Assembly: GCA_002689655.1 (NCBI GenBank)
Contig: NZHC01000007.1
Coordinates: 1 to 34,642, forward strand
From: Rhodopirellula sp.
GTDB lineage: Bacteria; Planctomycetota; Planctomycetia; Pirellulales; Pirellulaceae
Length of the DNA: 34,642 nucleotides
Reading direction: 5' to 3'
The notes beneath the pieces are model-generated. The model saw only the letters and a program-made list of their open reading frames with translations. It was not told the DNA's origin and searched no databases. A program made the translations under genes and the position numbers. Numbering within the stretch: the stretch's first letter is position 1; every line of letters begins with the position of its first letter. This document shows positions 1 through 6,873 of the stretch, in pieces.

Positions 1-170
1 AACTCACAGGATACGGACAAGGGAAGATTGAGAGAGCGATTAAGAACGACGAGTTGGTTTCGTTCAAAGATGGCGGAAGTCGTAGGTTCCACAGCAGAGA
101 TGTTCAGCAGTGGACTTGGGATTTACGCAACAGTGGGTTGGATAAACAAGGTCGTAATTGGGAGGTTTAG
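1..170 (+). CDS. Excisionase-like helix-turn-helix protein, C-terminal part
   Basis: This is a partial gene whose 5' part lies outside the window. The frame with codons starting at position 3 is open to a TAG stop at 168-170 and gives 55 residues. They begin LTGYGQGKIERAIKNDELVS, continue through a GGSRRF turn, and are followed by RDVQQW. That is the pattern of the small MerR/excisionase HTH_17 family: a recognition helix, a beta-hairpin wing with GG-x-RR, then a short helix with Trp. Such proteins usually bind att-site DNA and direct recombination toward excision. The stop codon lies 4 bases before the integrase ATG, and the integrase ribosome-binding site is inside its last codons, so the two are probably translationally coupled. 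The family call rests on this short stretch only. Confidence 0.6.
   Translation, partial: LTGYGQGKIERAIKNDELVSFKDGGSRRFHSRDVQQWTWDLRNSGLDKQGRNWEV
161..165 (+). promoter_or_regulatory. Ribosome binding site for the integrase
   Basis: A perfect GGAGG stands 9 bases before the ATG at 175. It fixes the integrase start there. The open frame extends further upstream to a TTG at 28, but that part overlaps the excisionase-like gene in another frame. The site lies within the last codons of that upstream gene. Confidence 0.75.
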
Positions 171-174
171 AATA

Positions 175-1734
175 ATGGCATATGTGAGTTACGAAAATCG
201 GACAAGAAAAGGTAAACCCTGTAAGTACTGCAAGATCATCGCGGATATTGACGGAGTACAAGAGAACATTACTGTTGGTTATAGCGTTACCAAAAAAGAT
301 CAGAAACGTGATTTGAAGTATGAAGACATTGTGACGCTATTGGAAAATGTGCGTGTTGAAGGTAAAGGAATACTTACACAACATCACAAAGAGGAGCTTG
401 ATAGCGTTCAAGAGACTGATCCCAAGTTCTTTCAACGTTTAATGGATAAAGGATTACTTGGTGAGAGTAAGTCTGCGAGGACAATCAAAGAGTTGTTTGA
501 CGCTTACTTTGAATTCAATCGTGGAGTCCTAAAAGATCGTTCAGTTCGCAGTTACAGAGATGACCAACGAGTATTTGAGAGATTCGTCGGATCAAACGAA
601 CTGGTTCGGAACATCAATAGCGGAACAGTCGCACGATTTGAGCAAGACTGTCTCAAGGTGAAATGCCGTGATACAGAATGTAAGACACTTGACTGTAAGT
701 GTAAGAAAACGTCTTACGCAAAATCCACGATTGGTTTGAAGTTGAAGCGAGTACGTCAAGCATTTGCTTTCGCGATAGAACAACAGTGGTTGAGCAAGAA
801 TCCCATTGAGTTTGACGCTAAGAAGTATCAGCAGAAGGTCCAACCAAAAAAGCAGAAAGAACAAGCAAGAATCCTAACTCCTGAGAACGTTCAGCAATTC
901 CTTAACCATCAGGAAGCAGACTACGAGCGTCAGTTGTGGAAGACCGTGATTTACTATCTTGGTTGTCGTCCTGCTGAACTCGCGATTATGCGATGGTCTG
1001 ACGTTGATTTTAATCCAGAAGACCCAACGGCCACATTCCGATCCAAAGATACAGAACACACTGGAAGAGATCGTGAGAATATGCCAACTCGTACAAGTCC
1101 ATTATGGAATGAGATTTACGATCTATTGAAGAAATGGCGTGATCTACATCCTGATGAGACATTTATTTTTAATGACATATTCAATCTAAGACATAAACCA
1201 GAGTTTGAACTTACCAATCCTGAGACTTGCGAACGGATTCGGGAAGGTCGTTACGAGACGAAGTTTGATACGAGTATGAGGAAGATGGTCAAGCGTTCTG
1301 GGATTCCTGTTTATCCACAACCTCACAAAGCGTTACGCGATGTCAGGATCAATGAGTTGGAGCGTTTTGGATTCAGGAAACAGGAGATTGACGCTTGGAT
1401 CGGGAACACAGAAGCGGTCCGAGACAAGCACTATTCTGCTACATCGGTTACTAAAGCAGACCGTCAGAAAGCACTGGGAATTGCAGGTGAAGAAAAAAGT
1501 GTAGGCGATTCGGCAAAAAGTGTAGGCATAGTGTATGCGGAGAACACCCAGACTGACCCAAATCAACTCATCCAGCAGTTGAGCAAATCGGTGAAAGGTC
1601 GTGAATTGCTGGAAATGCTTGAGAAAGCATTGAAACAGAGTGATCCAGCAGACCTTGAAGAAGATGCTAAGTACACCCGGAGGGATTCGAACCCCCAACC
1701 CTCGGTTCCGAAGACCGATGCTCTATCCAGTTGA
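175..1734 (+). CDS. int: Tyrosine recombinase (phage-type integrase), C-terminus encoded by tRNA-Arg
   Basis: A 519-residue site-specific recombinase that would insert and excise the element by a Tyr-DNA intermediate. The catalytic part shows box I Arg265 (YLGCRPAELAIMRW), box II Arg388 in HKALRDVR, WIGN with Asn411 where many integrases have His, and the nucleophile Tyr420 in DKHY. Box II has Lys at the usual His position, with a His one residue earlier. As far as I recall, relaxed box II and GN motifs occur in planctomycete integrases. The N-terminal half carries an Arm-type region and a SAM-like core-binding domain. An unusual cysteine group, C159, C164, C169, C174 and C176, sits in the core-binding region and could bind zinc. 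Residues 500-519 and the stop codon are read from the antisense of the tRNA-Arg gene. The start at 175 is set by GGAGG 9 bases upstream. Confidence 0.9.
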   Translation: MAYVSYENRTRKGKPCKYCKIIADIDGVQENITVGYSVTKKDQKRDLKYEDIVTLLENVRVEGKGILTQHHKEELDSVQETDPKFFQRLMDKGLLGESKSARTIKELFDAYFEFNRGVLKDRSVRSYRDDQRVFERFVGSNELVRNINSGTVARFEQDCLKVKCRDTECKTLDCKCKKTSYAKSTIGLKLKRVRQAFAFAIEQQWLSKNPIEFDAKKYQQKVQPKKQKEQARILTPENVQQFLNHQEADYERQLWKTVIYYLGCRPAELAIMRWSDVDFNPEDPTATFRSKDTEHTGRDRENMPTRTSPLWNEIYDLLKKWRDLHPDETFIFNDIFNLRHKPEFELTNPETCERIREGRYETKFDTSMRKMVKRSGIPVYPQPHKALRDVRINELERFGFRKQEIDAWIGNTEAVRDKHYSATSVTKADRQKALGIAGEEKSVGDSAKSVGIVYAENTQTDPNQLIQQLSKSVKGRELLEMLEKALKQSDPADLEEDAKYTRRDSNPQPSVPKTDALSS

Positions 1735-1745
1735 GCTACGGATGC
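1672..1745 (-). tRNA. tRNA-Arg, anticodon UCG
   Basis: The minus strand folds as a complete 74-nt cloverleaf. The acceptor stem pairs GCATCCG with CGGGTGT, including wobble pairs, and the discriminator is A. The D-arm is GCTC/GAGC with a 9-nt loop. The anticodon arm is TCGGT/ACCGA around loop CTTCGGA, which places TCG at positions 34-36. The T-arm has loop TTCGAAT. CCA is not encoded. The anticodon reads CGA (Arg). The gene overlaps the last 20 codons and the stop of the integrase on the opposite strand, so it is very likely the attachment site. Confidence 0.93.
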
Positions 1746-1872
1746 GCGTTGTTTGCGTCCAGATTCTACTTAATTTGGCGTGTAGGACTAGACCGCCAAA
1801 TCTGTTCGTTTGCGCTTTCAATCATCCGACCCGAAAATTGGGGTGAAACCGTCGTTGTTGGTGGGAAAATAA

Positions 1873-2793
1873 TCACGCAGTTGGCGGATTTCTCGCTGCG
1901 TCGCGCATCGTGCGACGGGCCCGCCAACGCAGTAACAACCCGTGTTTCGATCCCAACAAGATGCTGAAGATCAAGACAACGGCTGCTGCCACCACGATGA
2001 TCGCACCTGTGCTGAGCTTCGGCACCAATGCGCTCGCGATTCCACCTGCTGTCGCAGACACCGCACCAAAAACGGCAGACAGGCAAAGGTTTGGACCAAT
2101 AGAATCGCTCCAGAATCGGGATGCTGTGGGTGGGATGATCAAAAGCGCGACGATCAATAGCAGACCAACAGCCTGCATGCCCGCTACACAAACGGCCACA
2201 ACCAATGCCATCAGTAGAAAGTCGAGTGTTCGAATGGGATAGCCCAACACTCGAGCCAAGCCTTCATCGAAACACATCAATGCCCATTCTTTGATCAGCA
2301 GGTTGCTGATCAAAATGGTCCCGATGGTGATGGACGCCAACAAGGTCACATCGCTGATTCTAATGGCTGCAGCCTGCCCGAAAATGAAGTCACGTAGCCC
2401 TGCCTGCGCACCTGTGGGTGATGCTTGGACGATCGATAGCAGAACCACACCGGCACCAAAAAAAGTGCTTAGGATGATCGCCATCACGGCATCTTCGGGA
2501 AGTCGGCCCACATTGCGCAGCCAGAGTGCTGCCAGCATCCCACACGCACTGGCGACACTTCCACCAAGCAACATCACGGGCAGACTTTTGCCAGCTTCAG
2601 GAGCGATGGAAGCATAAATTAAAAATGCAATCGCAACGCCTGGTAAAGCAGCGTGTCCAATCACGTCGCCCGCTAATGCCCGTCGCCGTAACATCAGAAA
2701 GGTACCCGTGATTCCTGCTGCAATGCCCAGCAGCATCGTTCCAGCCAGCACGATGAGCGTGTTGTACGCAAAGATAACTTCAAGCTTATTCAC
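1873..2793 (-). CDS. Metal ABC transporter permease (ZnuB/MntB/TroC type)
   Basis: A 306-residue integral inner-membrane protein of the ABC-3 permease family, which forms the channel of Mn/Zn/Fe importers. The chain is almost continuously hydrophobic with about eight to nine membrane spans. Family features are the N-terminal GITGTFLMLRRRALAGDVIGH, the conserved ALPGVA, and the late segment VGLLLIVALLIIPPTASRFW. The start is GTG at 2793; no in-frame ATG lies nearby. It is the last gene of a three-gene minus-strand unit, 22 bases after the ATPase stop, so it is expressed with the ATPase and binding protein. Length is normal for the family. The transported metal cannot be told from the permease. 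Confidence 0.9.
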   Translation of the reverse strand: MNKLEVIFAYNTLIVLAGTMLLGIAAGITGTFLMLRRRALAGDVIGHAALPGVAIAFLIYASIAPEAGKSLPVMLLGGSVASACGMLAALWLRNVGRLPEDAVMAIILSTFFGAGVVLLSIVQASPTGAQAGLRDFIFGQAAAIRISDVTLLASITIGTILISNLLIKEWALMCFDEGLARVLGYPIRTLDFLLMALVVAVCVAGMQAVGLLLIVALLIIPPTASRFWSDSIGPNLCLSAVFGAVSATAGGIASALVPKLSTGAIIVVAAAVVLIFSILLGSKHGLLLRWRARRTMRDAARNPPTA

Positions 2794-2815
2794 GACGTTC
2801 TTAAACGGAAAGGTT

Positions 2816-3562
2816 TCAGCTCAGGATCAGCAGTTTGCCGCTATAGGCCTGCTTCAGATAGTCCGGGGTCATGACATCCTCAACTGCTCCTTCGGCAATC
2901 AACTTTCGATTGAGTAACAGCACCCGGTCAAAGTATTCGCTCACCGTGTCCAGGTCATGGTGCACCACCATGGCCGTTCTTCCCTGATCGCGTAAGCGAT
3001 GAAGGGTGCTGATGATAGTCTTTTCGGTCGCCACGTCGACTCCTGCCAGCGGTTCGTCCATCAAGAAAAGTTCGGCGTCCTGCACCAAAGCGCGGGCCAA
3101 AAATACACGCTGCTGCTGGCCTCCTGAGAGCTGGCTGATTTGCCGCTTGGCGAAGTCCTGCATCCCAACTTCGGCCAAAGCCTCCATTGCTCGCTTTCGG
3201 TGCCTTGCCCGTACAGGTCGGAACCAACCGATTTTGCGGTACAGGCCCATGCAGACCACATCCAAGGAAGTGACCGGAAAATCCCAATCCACACTTGTTC
3301 GCTGTGGAACATAACTGACCCGTCCATCCACCTCTCGGAATTCTTTTCCAAAGAATTCAAAATGACCTGTGAGGGGTTGGACCAGCCCCAAAGCTGTCTT
3401 GATCAGCGTGCTCTTTCCAGCTCCGTTGGGCCCTACAATCGCAGTCAATGTGCCCGCAGGGGCTTGGAAACTCAAATCAGTCAGCACGGGCGTATTGCGA
3501 TAGGCAACCGTTACCTCGAAAGCGGCAAGGGCAGAATCTCCAGCTGATCTGTTCGATTTCAA
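2816..3562 (-). CDS. Metal ABC transporter ATP-binding protein
   Basis: A 248-residue cytoplasmic ATPase that powers the adjacent Mn/Zn importer. Walker A is GPNGAGKS (residues 44-51), the Q-loop is Gln87, the signature is LSGGQ (145-149) and Walker B is LFLMDEP (about 165-171), followed by the H-switch in MVVHHD. The segment VDWDFPVTSLDVV (91-103) after the Q-loop is typical of manganese/zinc importer ATPases. The start is TTG at 3562. It overlaps the stop of the upstream binding-protein gene by 4 bases (TTGA) and has GGAGA about 6 bases before it, which supports this start and translational coupling. Confidence 0.92.
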   Translation of the reverse strand: MKSNRSAGDSALAAFEVTVAYRNTPVLTDLSFQAPAGTLTAIVGPNGAGKSTLIKTALGLVQPLTGHFEFFGKEFREVDGRVSYVPQRTSVDWDFPVTSLDVVCMGLYRKIGWFRPVRARHRKRAMEALAEVGMQDFAKRQISQLSGGQQQRVFLARALVQDAELFLMDEPLAGVDVATEKTIISTLHRLRDQGRTAMVVHHDLDTVSEYFDRVLLLNRKLIAEGAVEDVMTPDYLKQAYSGKLLILS

Positions 3563-4716
3563 TTTTTGTCTCCGTCGACTGCGTCGCCGGAAGATTCCAA
3601 ATTGGCCGAATCCGCGACCGTTGTGGCAGCCGCATCATCTTGCTCTTCTTCGCTAGCTACATGGGCATCAGACTCTGTAGTGATAAACTCGGCCACTCGA
3701 CCACCCAAGGCTGTTGCGATCGTTCCAAAATTGTGCTGCATCATTCCGATATAGGTGCCTTCGGGAGTTCCATCGGCACCCATGCTGTCGCTTAGCAGCG
3801 TCGAATCACTGGAGACATCGAGACCACGTTGTTGCGCACCTTCCACGATCGCTTTGACTTGCCTTGGTGAAACACTTGACTCAAAAAAGACGGCGGGCAC
3901 ATTGCGTTCAACGATCAAGTCAACGAGGCGATTCACATCGCTGATCGCTGCGTCGCTGATGGTTGAGACGCCTTGGACTCCGTGAACTTCGACACCGTAC
4001 CTCTGACCAAAATATTGAAAAGCATCATGCGCGGTTACCAGTACGCGCTGCGATTCTGGGATGGATGCGATCGTCGCCTCGCCCCACTTATCAAGTTGGT
4101 CCAGTTCCTGTTCCAGCTTCGCGGCTCTCTCGAAAATTGAATCGGCATGCTCCGGCATGCGGTCTGCCAACGCACTTGCAACGTTGACCGCTGCCTCCTT
4201 CCAAAGCGCAACGTTCATCCAGATATGTGGATCGTGAAGACCCGCATCCGCATCCAGGAGTTCGCTGTCGTCTAATGTTTCTGCAACAGCGATGGTGGCA
4301 TTGTTGGCCACTGAACGTGCTTCCAATACCTCACCCAATCGACCCTCGAGATGAAGGCCATTGTAGATCACGATGTCGGCTTCCAAGAGCTTGATCGAGT
4401 CGCCTCGTGATGGTTGATACAGATGCGGATCAACGCCTGGCCCCATGATCGCTGTGACATCCGCGTCAGAGTCAACCAGTGTTTGCACCATGTCTCGGAC
4501 CATCCCAGTGGTTGTCACGATTTGTGGCTTTGCATCGATAGCGGAAACGGAGTCGTTCTGTCCCTCCGAGGAGTTGCTGCAGCCGGCTGTTACAGCCAAC
4601 CAAAGTAGCAACATGATCGGGGTAATGACCGCCATCAGTTGATAGCCGGGATTGACGTCACTGATTGGTTTCAAAGAAGGGGTCCTTTCGCGGCTTGGTT
4701 TCAGTGTAAAATGCAT
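3559..4716 (-). CDS. Metal-binding lipoprotein of a Mn/Zn ABC importer (cluster A-1, TroA-like)
   Basis: A 385-residue substrate-binding protein. The lipobox VTAGC places the lipidated Cys at residue 46, so the mature protein is membrane-anchored outside the inner membrane. The metal site of the TroA/ZnuA family is complete: His98 (DPHLYQ), His164 (DPHIWMN), His230 (HDAFQYF) and Asp310 (SDSMG). There is no His-rich loop of the ZnuA kind. His at the third position rather than the Glu of PsaA fits TroA-like proteins, which take Mn and Zn. The C-terminus is a roughly 40-residue acidic low-complexity tail. ATG at 4716 gives a long basic n-region. An inner ATG at 4635 would start just before the hydrophobic segment and leave the upstream palindromes further from the start. 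I cannot decide between them. Confidence 0.92.
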   Translation of the reverse strand: MHFTLKPSRERTPSLKPISDVNPGYQLMAVITPIMLLLWLAVTAGCSNSSEGQNDSVSAIDAKPQIVTTTGMVRDMVQTLVDSDADVTAIMGPGVDPHLYQPSRGDSIKLLEADIVIYNGLHLEGRLGEVLEARSVANNATIAVAETLDDSELLDADAGLHDPHIWMNVALWKEAAVNVASALADRMPEHADSIFERAAKLEQELDQLDKWGEATIASIPESQRVLVTAHDAFQYFGQRYGVEVHGVQGVSTISDAAISDVNRLVDLIVERNVPAVFFESSVSPRQVKAIVEGAQQRGLDVSSDSTLLSDSMGADGTPEGTYIGMMQHNFGTIATALGGRVAEFITTESDAHVASEEEQDDAAATTVADSANLESSGDAVDGDKN

Positions 4717-4720
4717 TATT

Positions 4721-4756
4721 TAAGGATACCCAAATACAATTGTTTGGATACCCAAA
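4721..4756 (-). promoter_or_regulatory. Candidate metal-repressor operator, two tandem palindromes
   Basis: Just upstream of the importer operon are two 14-bp boxes with the same core. Box 1 (4721-4734) is TAAGG-ATAC-CCAAA and box 2 (4743-4756) is TTTGG-ATAC-CCAAA. Box 2 is a perfect inverted repeat of TTTGG around a 4-bp spacer. The boxes are 22 bp apart, two helical turns, so two dimers would sit on the same face. A TTGTCA at 4761-4766 (read on the minus strand) could be a -35 element, which would put the boxes over the promoter. The position before a Mn/Zn importer suggests a DtxR/MntR- or Fur-family repressor. The regulator itself is not in the window. Confidence 0.55.
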
Positions 4757-5066
4757 AACGTGACAAAGAAGCTGTTCGGTGGTACTTAAGCCAACTTTCA
4801 GCATCCTACGCCTTCTCTTCGTCGTGCTGTTGGTTGCGTTGCTGCGGAGAATGAGCTTCGGTGGTCAGTTTGTGGCGTGGGAAAGCTGCTAGCTTTGTCC
4901 GTTTGTTTTGTGTCACTTGGGGTGTGATTGAGGCTTAGCAGAGGTCTTGGCAGGAGCAGATTGAGGGTCATGGCAAAACCATTGTCGAAGGAACAGCAAG
5001 TAAATCGAGGAGAATTCCAGTCGTGTGCTAGACTAGTGAAGAACAACGACGCTCTGGTGAGATGGC
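4757..5066. other. Intergenic region between divergent importer operon and GNAT gene
   Basis: About 310 bases between the operator of the minus-strand importer and the plus-strand acetyltransferase. Apart from the possible -35 element at 4761-4766 I see no convincing gene, RNA or strong hairpin. It presumably carries the promoter for the acetyltransferase gene. Confidence 0.5.
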
Positions 5067-5624
5067 ATGGGACTGACTTATTTCAAACGTTTTCGGATGG
5101 AGTACGACCTGAGAAATGGTGTGCCAGCGTCCGTTCCTGTACCACCTGGCTATGATTTGGTGCCATTCTCAGTGGATTTGATTCGAGACCACGCAACTGC
5201 CAAATTTCACAGTTTTCGTTGCGAGTTGGATGCCAACGTATTTCCCTGCCTAGGTCGACGTGACGGTTGCCTGAGATTGATGCGGGAAATTACTTCTCGG
5301 GCCGGTTTTGTCCCTCAGGCGACTTGGTTGTGCCGCTATCGTGATTCTGACTCGGGGACGATGCAGCCAATCGGTACGATCCAGGGTTTGCAATTTGAGG
5401 GCTGGGGGGCTGTTCAAAACTTGGGGATTGATCCAGGCCACCGAAGTCTTGGATTGGGTTCCGTTCTGTTGGAACGGGCAGCGAATGGCTTTCGCGCGGC
5501 TGGCTTGCAGCGTATGCACCTGGAGGTGACGACCGACAACACGGCTGCCATACGCCTCTATGAACGGCTCGGTTTCAAACGTGCCAAAGTTGTTTTCAAG
5601 GCGGCGGAGGTCGCAGGAGTTTGA
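5067..5624 (+). CDS. GNAT-family N-acetyltransferase
   Basis: A 185-residue protein with a single C-terminal GNAT fold. Motif A, which binds the acetyl-CoA pyrophosphate, is NLGIDPGHRSLGLGSVLLER (about residues 114-133), with the R/Q-x-x-G-x-G/A pattern given as HRSLGLG. Motif B is LEVTTDNTAAIRLYERLGF (about 152-170). The first 60 residues (MGLTYFKRFRMEYDLRNG and onward) show no motif I know. ATG at 5067 has a weak GGTGA upstream. The substrate cannot be inferred. The myo-inositol oxygenase gene follows 91 bases later on the same strand, but a functional link is not evident. Confidence 0.85.
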   Translation: MGLTYFKRFRMEYDLRNGVPASVPVPPGYDLVPFSVDLIRDHATAKFHSFRCELDANVFPCLGRRDGCLRLMREITSRAGFVPQATWLCRYRDSDSGTMQPIGTIQGLQFEGWGAVQNLGIDPGHRSLGLGSVLLERAANGFRAAGLQRMHLEVTTDNTAAIRLYERLGFKRAKVVFKAAEVAGV

Positions 5625-5694
5625 GTCGCGAGTGTGTCAGCAGCATGCGAGGGCAACTGAATAGTTGCTACGGGCACCGGCGGGATTTTATTCA

Positions 5695-5709
5695 GGAGTA
5701 GGAAGGCGG
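5695..5709 (+). promoter_or_regulatory. Ribosome binding site supporting the GTG start of the inositol oxygenase
   Basis: The purine-rich stretch AGGAGTAGGAAGGCGGA contains AGGAG and AGGAAGG and ends about 6 bases before GTG 5716. It favours that start over the upstream TTG at 5665 and the downstream ATG at 5734. Confidence 0.5.
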
Positions 5710-5715
5710 ACCATC

Positions 5716-6573
5716 GTGGATGACAATAATCCCATGTCTGACCCCGATCAATGGGAAGCTGATCTTGAGCGACGGTATCCGCCGGTGGAACAGGGTGAGC
5801 AAGCTGTTTCGGAGTTCAGGAACTATCAGGCTGAAGTAAGACCTACGGTCAAAGCCTTTTACCGTTTGAACCACCAGCACCAGACGTTTGAGTTTGTCAA
5901 GCAAAAGCGCAAACAGTTCTTATCACTGGAGCGTCAAAGTATGGGTATTTGGGAAGCGTTGGAGTTTCTCAACACCTTGGTTGATGATAGCGATCCCGAT
6001 ACTGACTTGTCGCAGATTGAACATTTGCTTCAGGCAGCAGAAGCGATTCGAGCGGATGGGCATCCGCGCTGGTTCATTCTGACGGGACTGATTCACGATC
6101 TGGGAAAGATTTTGTGTTTGTTTGGCGAGCCACAGTGGGCGGTCGTGGGCGACACTTTTCCAGTGGGTTGTGCTTATTCAGACAGCATCGTCTACCACGA
6201 GTTTTTCCGCTTGAATGCCGATTGGGAGCATCCTGTCTATTCAACCGAGTGTGGGATCTATCAACGTCATGAAGGATTGGAAAATATCATGATGTCCTGG
6301 GGCCACGATGAATATCTTTATCATGTGACAAAATCCTATTTACCAATCGAAGCCCAGTACATGATTCGCTATCACTCGTTTTATCCTGGGCATCGAGAAA
6401 ACGCTTACCAGCATCTTTTTAGCGCACGCGACCATCAACTCTTTGAATGGGTTCGCAAGTTCAATCCTTATGACCTGTATTCCAAAAGTGATGAGCGGCC
6501 AGACATTGAACAGTTGAAGCCGTTTTACTTGGACTTGATCGCAGAGTTTTTTCCTTCACAACTAGCGTGGTAA
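5716..6573 (+). CDS. miox: Inositol oxygenase (myo-inositol to D-glucuronate)
   Basis: A 285-residue di-iron oxygenase of the HD-domain superfamily that cleaves the myo-inositol ring with O2 to give D-glucuronate. All six metal ligands of the animal enzyme have counterparts: His103 ([12 protein letters not shown]), His127 and Asp128 (LIHDLGK), His197 (WGHDEYLY), His220 (RYHSFYPGH) and Asp239 (ARDHQLF). Other hallmark stretches are [25 protein letters not shown], and the C-terminal FNPYDLYSK and [13 protein letters not shown]. The enzyme is best known from eukaryotes; bacterial members are fewer. The start is chosen as GTG 5716 because of the purine-rich site before it; ATG 5734 is the alternative. 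It converges on the BFD-like gene 51 bases away. No inositol transporter or glucuronate catabolic gene is adjacent. Confidence 0.93.
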   Translation: MDDNNPMSDPDQWEADLERRYPPVEQGEQAVSEFRNYQAEVRPTVKAFYRLNHQHQTFEFVKQKRKQFLSLERQSMGIWEALEFLNTLVDDSDPDTDLSQIEHLLQAAEAIRADGHPRWFILTGLIHDLGKILCLFGEPQWAVVGDTFPVGCAYSDSIVYHEFFRLNADWEHPVYSTECGIYQRHEGLENIMMSWGHDEYLYHVTKSYLPIEAQYMIRYHSFYPGHRENAYQHLFSARDHQLFEWVRKFNPYDLYSKSDERPDIEQLKPFYLDLIAEFFPSQLAW

Positions 6574-6624
6574 TGGAAAAAACGGTCAGTTGTTCGCGGG
6601 GACTTTACTTGGCAGTTTATCCGA

Positions 6625-6873
6625 TTATTTCTTGTTTTCGCGATATTCTCGTCGGCTGGTCGCATAGGTATCTGAGTCTGGAAGTTGTTCTGAATTCGTG
6701 TCGGGTTGCTCCATCAAGCGTTTTAAAAATGGTCTGCACCATCCACAGCCAGTGCCAGCCCCAAAGCACTCGGATAACTGGCTCGGTACGGTTGGTTGAT
6801 TGACACGGATATACTGGATCACTTTCCGTTTTGTGACATGAAAGCAGAGGCAAAGCTCATCATCATCCTTCAT
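6625..6873 (-). CDS. BFD-like [2Fe-2S]-binding small protein
   Basis: An 82-residue protein whose first half is a BFD-like [2Fe-2S] domain (the domain of bacterioferritin-associated ferredoxin and NirB-type proteins). The ligand pattern is C8-x-C10, with FHVTKRKVIQYI after it, and C43-x-x-C46 in GAGTGCGWCRPFL. C36 is an extra cysteine. The last 30 residues are charged and probably disordered. Its ATG lies inside the end of the upstream M20 peptidase gene, an 11-base overlap on the same strand, so the two are probably co-translated. A role in iron or redox handling is likely from the fold; the partner protein is unknown. Confidence 0.85.
   Translation of the reverse strand: MKDDDELCLCFHVTKRKVIQYIRVNQPTVPSQLSECFGAGTGCGWCRPFLKRLMEQPDTNSEQLPDSDTYATSRREYRENKK

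Larger units (their letters stand above)
1..1745. mobile_element. Right end of an integrative element inserted at tRNA-Arg
   Basis: An excisionase-like HTH gene tail (1-170) and a tyrosine recombinase (175-1734) lie directly beyond the 3' end of a tRNA-Arg gene on the opposite strand (1672-1745). Elements of this class usually enter the 3' half of a tRNA gene and rebuild it, so the element should extend left, out of the window, with the tRNA as its right boundary. The interior is visibly richer in A+T than the flanking chromosome. The second attachment repeat is not in the window, so the exact core and the element's size are unknown. Confidence 0.65.

Noticed and set aside
28-174. N-terminal extension of the integrase from TTG 28
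   Set aside because: It overlaps the excisionase-like gene in another frame, and ATG 175 has a perfect GGAGG 9 bases upstream.
1640-1846. Plus-strand frame running through the tRNA antisense (TPGGIRTPNPRFRRPM...)
   Set aside because: This peptide is a well-known by-product of reading across a tRNA gene; it overlaps the integrase end and has no family features.
5665-5715. TTG start for the inositol oxygenase
   Set aside because: The added 17 residues match nothing in the family, and the purine-rich ribosome-binding site stands just before GTG 5716.
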